NCBI GenBank assembly: GCA_902783215.1
Contig: CACZQD010000015.1
Span: 1-20,134, forward strand
DNA length: 20,134 bases
Reading direction: 5' to 3'
Origin: an uncultured Erysipelotrichaceae bacterium
Lineage (GTDB): Bacteria > Bacillota_I > Bacilli_A > RF39 > UBA660
Shown here: piece by piece, positions 7,148 to 13,118 of the stretch
Numbering within the stretch: position 1 is the first letter of the stretch
Layout of the letters: every line of letters begins with the position of its first letter
Translations under genes and position numbers: made by a program
Notes under the pieces: model-generated
Told to the model about the DNA's origin: nothing
What the model saw: only the letters and a program-made list of their open reading frames with translations
Databases searched by the model: none

Positions 7148-7162
7148 ACAACAGGTGATTCT

Positions 7163-7789
7163 ATGATCAAAAAAATTTTAGGAACATTTTTGATTATTTT
7201 AGTATCTATAATGATTGCAATTACAACCACTAATAAATTTATAAGTTTCTTAATACTAAGTAGTGGAATACTAAACATTTGGTTTGCCATATTAAATAGT
7301 AATTACAATTATATATTTGGCAGCCTTTTTTATCTATTAAATGCTTATATATCATATGTAAATGGATTATATGGAATAGCTTTTCTATCTCTTTTTGTAT
7401 ATTTTCCATTACAAATAGACGGATTTATTAGGTGGAAAGAAGAAATACCAATTAAAAAACTTCCATATAAACTAAATATTTGTATTATCATTAGTTTAAT
7501 AACTAGTAGCATTGGATTAAGTTTACTATTACACAAAATTCCCACACAGTCTCTAGCTTATTTAGATGCAAGTAGTAATATATCAAATATATGTGGTATT
7601 ATTTTGATGAATTTAAAATATCAAGAAGCATGGTCAGTATGGCTAATTAATAATGTTATTGATCTTATTATATGGATAACCAAATCTATTACCCATTCAC
7701 CAAGCGGTTCTACATTATTAATTGTATCAATTGGATATTTACTAATGAACATTTATGGATTAATAAAATGGAAAAAATTAAATATCTAA
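7163..7789 (+). CDS. PnuC family vitamin transporter (nicotinamide riboside or thiamine-like)
   Basis: A 208-residue polytopic protein with about seven hydrophobic segments. PnuC family landmarks are visible: the NAYISYVNGLYGIAFLSLFVYFPLQIDGFIRW region, then a late YQEAWSVWLINNVIDLIIWI block that matches the conserved W/N-rich substrate-binding segment, and a final helix ending in a basic tail. PnuC proteins move nicotinamide riboside, or thiamine or riboflavin in PnuT/PnuX, by facilitated diffusion coupled to kinase trapping. The substrate cannot be read from the sequence, as no riboswitch or kinase is nearby. AGGTGA lies 4 nt before the ATG. Its 3' end overlaps the convergent helicase gene by 12 bp. 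Confidence 0.8.
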   Translation: MIKKILGTFLIILVSIMIAITTTNKFISFLILSSGILNIWFAILNSNYNYIFGSLFYLLNAYISYVNGLYGIAFLSLFVYFPLQIDGFIRWKEEIPIKKLPYKLNICIIISLITSSIGLSLLLHKIPTQSLAYLDASSNISNICGIILMNLKYQEAWSVWLINNVIDLIIWITKSITHSPSGSTLLIVSIGYLLMNIYGLIKWKKLNI

Positions 7790-9346
7790 CCATTCAATAT
7801 GATTTTTACTATCTCTAATGATTTCTTTAACAAAAATTGACATGTTTAACGGGCATATTAAATATATGTCTTTTTTTGTACGAGTTAAAGCAACATAAAA
7901 TAACCTTCTTTCTTCCTCAAATAAAAATCGATCTTCTTTATTTATTAGTGACAATACTTTAGCATCCTTTATCTTACACGGAAATCCCATTATATCATCA
8001 TATAAATTTAATAAAACAACACAATCACATTCTAATCCTTTAGAACGATGAACAGTTAAATATTTGATATCTTGATCACTATGATTATATTTTATACAAT
8101 CACCATCTCGTTTATAATTATCGTTTAAATACTTATTTATGTCATTATTATTACGACCTAATAATAAAATATCAGTTTCTTTTTTACTATTTAGATAATT
8201 CAATAATTTATCTAATATATCTTTTTGGTAATGAACCAACTTAATAGGTTTATGACGCTTTTTATTTGAAACTATATGTTTATATATTTGATGCTTATTT
8301 TTAAGTACAAAAGAAGAAGCAACATCAACTAACTGCTGACTATTACGATAAGTATGAGTGATTTTAACTGTTTTAGCATATTTAACATAGCTTTCAAAGT
8401 TAACAAATATATCAATGTTGCACCCTGTAAATTTATATATAGACTGAAAATCATCACCAACAACAAACAATTTAGAATGCGCAACTGATTGAATAGCTTT
8501 AATAAGATTTAGTTTTACGAGAGAAGTATCCTGAAATTCATCAATAATAATATATTTATATTTTAAATTTAAACCATGACTTCTTATTTCTTCAATAGCA
8601 ATAGATAACATATCATCAAAATCAATTAAGTTTTGTGATTTCAACTCTTTATAATATAAAATATATATATCAACAATAATACTTAATAAATTATGATATT
8701 CCTTGACATCTAATTTACAAAAATAATCCACTGAGTAACCATTTGCTTTAAATAAACTAATAAAAGTAATTATTGTTTGTTTTATACTATTAAATTCTTT
8801 AGTTTTAATAAAACTAGTATAGGTAATTTTTTTGTTAGATAGTCCTAATAATGTACAAATCATTTCTTTATTATTATATATAATACTTTCAAAGTATTCA
8901 TCAACAACATAATTAAGCATTTTTGAACTACAAATTTTATACTTATCATATCCAATAATATTAAGCGCTAATTTATGAAAAGTTAATACTTCTACATTAT
9001 ACTTAATCTTACTGCTTAAATTATTGCAAGCATCATTAGTTAAAGAAATACAAAGTATCTCTCTTTCATCAATACCACTATTAATTAAATACTCAATTTT
9101 ACCCACAATAGTTAAAGTTTTACCACTACCCGCACCAGCAACAACTAAAGTATTTATCTCATCAGTATATATAGCTTCTTTTTGCTCTTTATCTAGCTCA
9201 TAACCATTAACTAACAAATTTTTAATACACTCTTTTTTAATATACCGTTTATTGTGTAAGTTAATGTCCATATCTTTGAGTTTACGATATATCTTATTGT
9301 TATACTTATATATTAGTTTTCTTTCGTTATAATCGATATAATGCAT
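7778..9346 (-). CDS. UvrD/Rep-like superfamily 1A DNA helicase (compact)
   Basis: A 522-residue ATP-dependent helicase with all SF1A motifs in order: Q-motif LDKEQKEAI (51-59), Walker A AGAGSGKT (70-77), motif Ia ISLTNDA, TFHKLAL, Walker B IIIDEFQD, motif III VVGDDFQSIYKF, motif IV HTYRNSQQ, motif V TVHRSKGLECDCVVL and motif VI EERRLFYVALTRTKK. It is about 200 residues shorter than UvrD or PcrA, so the 1B/2B insertions are reduced; it resembles helicase IV-like members. Role (repair or mobile-element defence) is not determinable here. The frame starts at a GTG (9355) inside the ribosome binding site. ATG 9346 lies 6 nt after GAGGTG. Confidence 0.9.
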   Translation of the reverse strand: MHYIDYNERKLIYKYNNKIYRKLKDMDINLHNKRYIKKECIKNLLVNGYELDKEQKEAIYTDEINTLVVAGAGSGKTLTIVGKIEYLINSGIDEREILCISLTNDACNNLSSKIKYNVEVLTFHKLALNIIGYDKYKICSSKMLNYVVDEYFESIIYNNKEMICTLLGLSNKKITYTSFIKTKEFNSIKQTIITFISLFKANGYSVDYFCKLDVKEYHNLLSIIVDIYILYYKELKSQNLIDFDDMLSIAIEEIRSHGLNLKYKYIIIDEFQDTSLVKLNLIKAIQSVAHSKLFVVGDDFQSIYKFTGCNIDIFVNFESYVKYAKTVKITHTYRNSQQLVDVASSFVLKNKHQIYKHIVSNKKRHKPIKLVHYQKDILDKLLNYLNSKKETDILLLGRNNNDINKYLNDNYKRDGDCIKYNHSDQDIKYLTVHRSKGLECDCVVLLNLYDDIMGFPCKIKDAKVLSLINKEDRFLFEEERRLFYVALTRTKKDIYLICPLNMSIFVKEIIRDSKNHIEWLDI

Positions 9347-9373
9347 AAAAAACACCTCTATCTATATATACAA

Positions 9374-9407
9374 TAAAAAAATAGATATTCCTTTTAAATA
9401 TCTATTT
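9374..9407 (-). terminator. Intrinsic terminator at the end of the surface island
   Basis: A 10-bp stem AAATAGATAT / ATATCTATTT (9407-9398 and 9388-9379 on the minus strand) with a 9-nt loop, followed by five more T. It overlaps the TAG stop of the 9402 gene and separates the island from the helicase gene. Confidence 0.8.
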
Positions 9408-9644
9408 ATTTGTATTATGATAGTAATTATATTCTGCAATTTCAGAACTAACTATTTCCAATTCATCATTATCACAATTATTTAAATAATCCTCTAAATA
9501 ATAAATTAATTCATTAATACTATTAAAATTATTATAATCAATACTATATTTATTTAATATATCAACTTGATATTCAGTAAGAATTAAATTACCATAACGT
9601 TTATGAAAATTCCTATTTAAATCATTATAATCTATTTTAATCAC
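9402..9644 (-). CDS. Small acidic protein of unknown function
   Basis: An 80-residue polar product rich in Asn, Tyr and acidic residues, with no membrane segment or signal peptide and no recognised family. INELIYYLEDYLN and DELEIVSSEIAEY look helical. It directly follows the polytopic membrane protein: the TAG of that gene abuts the GTG used here. The only good ribosome binding site, AGGTGA (9646-9641), contains this GTG, and no in-frame ATG, GTG or TTG lies at the proper spacing after it, only ATA at 9635. Translation may therefore use stop-start reinitiation at GTG or a rare start codon. It is the last gene of the operon before a strong terminator. The ORF is real by position and frame, but evidence is limited. 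Confidence 0.6.
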   Translation of the reverse strand: MIKIDYNDLNRNFHKRYGNLILTEYQVDILNKYSIDYNNFNSINELIYYLEDYLNNCDNDELEIVSSEIAEYNYYHNTNK

Positions 9645-10382
9645 CTATCTTTTAATAACTTTATGAACTCTGATCTTATCCTTTTTTCTAATTGGTTTAA
9701 TAACCTTTCGAACAAAAACCCGATCTTTATTATCATTATCAATATTAACCAAACCATCTGAAACAATTGTTTCCATTTTTGGATATTGATAATCTTCACC
9801 AAACTTAACCTCATCCAATACCGTTAACTTAGCATAAATTCTAATAAATAATATAACCAATATAAAGATAACAAATATAGCCATAGATATTTGTAATAAA
9901 ACCAATAAAGTCGAATTAGTATATAAATTAATTTCAGTAGTAATATCTATTTTATTAGCCGTCATCACACCAGCAACTATAATAAACAACACATTCAAAG
10001 TTATCGCACATACTAAACTAACTAAGCGATAAGATTTACGAACATTTTTTTGCACATTCAACACAATAAAAATTATATTAGATATTACTACAATAAAAAC
10101 ATATAAACCTAAACTTGGAAAATATAAAAACTTTAAAAATGTATCAACTAAATTATCTAGTAAAGTTGGAACTAACTTAGTATACTTAAGTGCAATAAAA
10201 AGTAATACTAAAGCCCAACCTACAATATAAATCCATTTTGGAAGTTTCTTCTTTTTCACAATACATATTATCATTAAAATAGTTAAAGCAATTCCTAATA
10301 TAGCAGAAATACAAAAAAGAGGTGTAGAAATAATAGTAGTAAATACTATTTTTAATTTTTCAAAAATTGAAAAATCAGCCAT
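9645..10382 (-). CDS. Polytopic membrane protein next to sortase, unknown function
   Basis: A 245-residue protein with about five or six membrane helices (near 13-42, 50-65, 84-110, 119-142, 156-184) and a strongly basic cytoplasmic tail (about 225-245, VRKVIKPIRKKDKIRVHKVIKR in two parts). I do not recognise a family. AGGTGA lies 4 nt before the ATG, and the sortase gene ends 13 nt upstream, so both are on one transcript with the SpaA adhesin. A role in adhesin export, assembly or sortase support is inference from position only. The other sortase of the island is also followed by a polytopic membrane protein. Confidence 0.8.
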   Translation of the reverse strand: MADFSIFEKLKIVFTTIISTPLFCISAILGIALTILMIICIVKKKKLPKWIYIVGWALVLLFIALKYTKLVPTLLDNLVDTFLKFLYFPSLGLYVFIVVISNIIFIVLNVQKNVRKSYRLVSLVCAITLNVLFIIVAGVMTANKIDITTEINLYTNSTLLVLLQISMAIFVIFILVILFIRIYAKLTVLDEVKFGEDYQYPKMETIVSDGLVNIDNDNKDRVFVRKVIKPIRKKDKIRVHKVIKR

Positions 10383-10395
10383 TCTATCACCTCAT

Positions 10396-11091
10396 TTATT
10401 CTTCTATAGGACTCTCCAGTTCTAAAATATATACTGTTTGCATTGTATCACTATTATGTGTACAAGTTATTAATGTTAAAGTTTTTTTAGAAGGATCACG
10501 CTTAATAGTTACCGTACCATTCTTTTTAACTTCATAAATATCAACAATTTTATAAGTATACCTTATATTGTTATAGTCAACATAAGCAACATCACCCTTA
10601 CTTAGTTTCCACAATTTATTGAAAAAACATACATAACAATTACCAGAATGAGCAGCTAAAATAAGATTACCATTACGTACATCTGGATAACTAGATGACT
10701 CAATAACCGTAATATTACGACTTACATTATTATATTTTGAATTAATATCAACAAAACCACGTCTTAAATTAATTTTTGGAATCTCCAATACTCCAACATA
10801 TTGATAATCAAATTTCGCTTCCTCTTCAGCAGACTGAGTACGATCTTCCTCATCATCAGTATTAGGTTGCTCTTCTTTTTTCTTTATTTTTTTAGGCGTT
10901 TCATCATCATATAACAATAAATTCATAACCTCATATAATTTATCTTTTTTTTCAACAAAATAATTATAACACATTATAAATGTACCAATAGTAATCAATA
11001 TTAAGGCAAAAAGCCCTACCGAGCTTTTTTTTATTTTATTTACCTTTTGTTTATCATTACTTTGACATAGCTTTTTTCTTTTTAAGTTCAT
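10396..11091 (-). CDS. Sortase family transpeptidase lacking the usual Arg
   Basis: A 231-residue membrane-anchored sortase that would cleave a C-terminal sorting signal and join the protein to cell wall or pilus. It has a membrane helix at about 25-45, an acidic linker (60-95) and a sortase barrel from GVLEIPKINL onward. The active-site His148 lies in LAAHSGN and the nucleophile Cys210 in TLTLITC. The third catalytic residue, an Arg in the strand after the Cys, is not visible: the tail THNSDTMQTVYILELESPIEE has no Arg. Two extra Cys (152, 155) follow the His. The class is uncertain (A/D-like rather than B). ATG 11091 lies 9 nt after AGGAG, inside the adhesin gene, overlapping it by 35 nt. 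An upstream TTG at 11097 is less likely. Confidence 0.88.
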   Translation of the reverse strand: MNLKRKKLCQSNDKQKVNKIKKSSVGLFALILITIGTFIMCYNYFVEKKDKLYEVMNLLLYDDETPKKIKKKEEQPNTDDEEDRTQSAEEEAKFDYQYVGVLEIPKINLRRGFVDINSKYNNVSRNITVIESSSYPDVRNGNLILAAHSGNCYVCFFNKLWKLSKGDVAYVDYNNIRYTYKIVDIYEVKKNGTVTIKRDPSKKTLTLITCTHNSDTMQTVYILELESPIEE

Positions 11092-13039
11092 AACCAAGAA
11101 CTCCTGCTCCTATAATAACTAACATACCACCAACAATATAAGTTATAACATTTTTACCTAATAATGTATTAGCAATAGAAAGTTTTGTAGGAGAGTCATT
11201 CATAACAACAAGTGCCTTACTCTTACCATTTTCGATAGTAAATTCTACTGTATTAGTATTTAATTCATATCCTTTTGGTGCAATTGTCTCTTGTAAATAA
11301 TAAGTTCCATCTTCTAATTTAGTTATTTCATGTGAAGTAGTTGTAGAAACCCACTCATCATAAACATTTCCTTGACCATCAATTACTTTTAATGTTGCTC
11401 CAGGAATTTCTTTTCCATTAGTAATATCTTGTTTACTAATCTTAACAGAAGATTTATAATTTGCAATAGTTACAGTTTTTTCTCTAGCCCCATCTTGATT
11501 TTCAAATGTCACAGCAGTAGAAGGATTATTAACAATATACCCTTTTGGCGCAGCTGTTTCAACTACATCATATTGTTCATCATATGCAAGTTCTACAAAT
11601 GTAATAGTCTTACTACTATCCCAATTTGTAATAGAACTACTTGGGTCAATAACAGCTTCTGTTTGTTCTGCATTAGTATATCTAAAATGTAATGTTTCTC
11701 CATCTTTACGAAGTTCTAATGTAGCTCCTGCAAGAGGTTGTTTAGTATCTCCATCGATTTTCTTAACTGTAAGTTTAGTATTTGGAGCATTCTTTATTTC
11801 CACAACAGTTTGATTAGTACCATCAAATTGAAACGAATGACTTTGACTATCATTAATATAACCTTTTGGTGCAGCTGTTTCTACATAGTTATATGTTCCA
11901 CTCAAATTAGTTATTTTACATTGAGTAAATCGAGGTGCGTCTAAATCAACTGTCGGACCATCATCCCCAACAGAAACTAAAGGCTTATTCAAGAATATTT
12001 CCTCAGGACCAGAACTATTAGGTCCACTCAAATTAATTTTCGCATAGTCATTTTCACTACCTAAAGGCTGATCATCAATAGAAGATAATTTCTCAAATAA
12101 AATAGGACAATCAAGTTCATCAGAAACATATCTTGTAGTTCCACTAACAGTTGTTTTTCCAACCTTTTTTGTAGCCTTTAAAGCAATTGTTTCTTCCTTT
12201 TTCTTTATTATATTAAGTGTAATTGATTGATTTGGTCCACAGTCATAATCTTTAGCTTTATAATAAGTTCTAGTTAAATTTACAGATACAGATAATGTTC
12301 CTGTTGAATCAGGGGCAGTAAATGTAATTTTTCCTGCAGTATTATCAGAATTAGTAAAACTAATCGTTGGATTTGTACCTGACTTGTACCCACTAACCTT
12401 TATACTATCTTTTGTAATTTTATTTAGTGCTGAATCTTTTAACGATTTACCAAATAAAGAAAATTTAATACTACAACTACCATTTGTATCACAACTTAAT
12501 CCTGTTAATTTTAATGATAATTTAGACTTTTTAAAATTATTATAATTCTTTTCAGTAGTTTTAGCAGCCTTAACTAATGGTTTAACTGCTGAAACAGATT
12601 TAGAAAAATCTTTCATAGCAGATTTCTTATATTTCCCTCCAGCAGCAGACATTAAATATGTATTAATTGCATATTCTGCTCTGGCATACTCTGTTGGAGT
12701 CATTTTTCCATCAGAATCTGCAGCTTCTCTAATGATTGATGCTACACCATCTGAAACAGCATCTGACCATTTATCTTGTGCTTTACATTCATATGTTTTA
12801 TTAGGATTTTCCCTATTAAAATTAGTACATATAGCATAATTCGAACTAGTATGTTTATTATAAATTTGCCATCCATCACTTTTTACTAGCCCATCCCCAC
12901 GTAAAGTAACTTTTACTTTTGATGGAAAATCACTTGTAGTTATTGTATTTTTATAATCAGCTTTTACTGTGTAAAAAGAACACATAAAAGTCATAACAAC
13001 TATAAAAATAAAAGTTAATAATTTAATATTCTTACTCAT
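11057..13039 (-). CDS. SpaA-repeat surface adhesin/pilin with sorting signal
   Basis: A 660-residue secreted wall protein with a signal peptide (1-27, cleavage after TVKA). Its N-terminal domain (about 30-140) carries Cys71, Cys85 and Glu122 and resembles a thioester domain with Glu replacing Gln. A middle beta-rich part contains Cys pairs (SCDTNGSC, DYDCG). Three SpaA/Cna-B-like repeats follow, each with Lys, the ETxAPKGY Glu and a terminal Asn expected for intramolecular isopeptide bonds. The C-terminus is a sorting signal: SIANT (621-625), a hydrophobic helix and the basic tail ELKKKKAMSK. SIANT lacks the Pro of LPXTG. AGGAG lies 8 nt before ATG 13039, and the longer frame to 13093 overlaps the promoter. 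It is followed by its probable cognate sortase. Confidence 0.9.
   Translation of the reverse strand: MSKNIKLLTFIFIVVMTFMCSFYTVKADYKNTITTSDFPSKVKVTLRGDGLVKSDGWQIYNKHTSSNYAICTNFNRENPNKTYECKAQDKWSDAVSDGVASIIREAADSDGKMTPTEYARAEYAINTYLMSAAGGKYKKSAMKDFSKSVSAVKPLVKAAKTTEKNYNNFKKSKLSLKLTGLSCDTNGSCSIKFSLFGKSLKDSALNKITKDSIKVSGYKSGTNPTISFTNSDNTAGKITFTAPDSTGTLSVSVNLTRTYYKAKDYDCGPNQSITLNIIKKKEETIALKATKKVGKTTVSGTTRYVSDELDCPILFEKLSSIDDQPLGSENDYAKINLSGPNSSGPEEIFLNKPLVSVGDDGPTVDLDAPRFTQCKITNLSGTYNYVETAAPKGYINDSQSHSFQFDGTNQTVVEIKNAPNTKLTVKKIDGDTKQPLAGATLELRKDGETLHFRYTNAEQTEAVIDPSSSITNWDSSKTITFVELAYDEQYDVVETAAPKGYIVNNPSTAVTFENQDGAREKTVTIANYKSSVKISKQDITNGKEIPGATLKVIDGQGNVYDEWVSTTTSHEITKLEDGTYYLQETIAPKGYELNTNTVEFTIENGKSKALVVMNDSPTKLSIANTLLGKNVITYIVGGMLVIIGAGVLGYELKKKKAMSK
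11165..11179 (-). other. Atypical sortase recognition motif SIANT
   Basis: The codons encode S-I-A-N-T immediately before the C-terminal hydrophobic segment and Lys-rich tail, where LPXTG-like motifs sit. The cleavage position is inferred from placement. Confidence 0.5.
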
Positions 13040-13064
13040 AATCACATCTCCTATCATTAATTTG

Positions 13065-13093
13065 ATTATAACACATAAAACAAAAGATATCAA
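13065..13093 (-). promoter_or_regulatory. Extended -10 promoter of the second adhesin operon
   Basis: On the minus strand, -35 TTGATA (13093-13088), a 17-nt spacer, and TGT followed by -10 TATAAT (13070-13065). The start should be near 13058, giving a leader of about 19 nt. The -35 lies in the second arm of the preceding gene's terminator. Confidence 0.85.
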
Positions 13094-13112
13094 TCATTTT
13101 TTGATATCTTTT
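13082..13112 (-). terminator. Intrinsic terminator of the 951-residue protein gene
   Basis: A 12-bp stem AAAAGATATCAA / TTGATATCTTTT (13112-13101 and 13093-13082) with a 7-nt loop, then GTTTT. It begins 6 nt after the stop codon. The same DNA carries the -35 of the next promoter. Confidence 0.75.
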
Positions 13113-13118
13113 AAAATT

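Noticed and set aside
7049..7162. Riboswitch controlling the PnuC-type transporter
   Set aside because: The divergent promoters occupy this space, and the plus-strand leader is about 10 nt, too short for any known NAD+, thiamine or preQ1 aptamer.
11429..11944. Plus-strand Cys/Phe-rich frames opposite the SpaA adhesin
   Set aside because: They are antisense shadows of the SpaA repeats with no ribosome binding site or family pattern.
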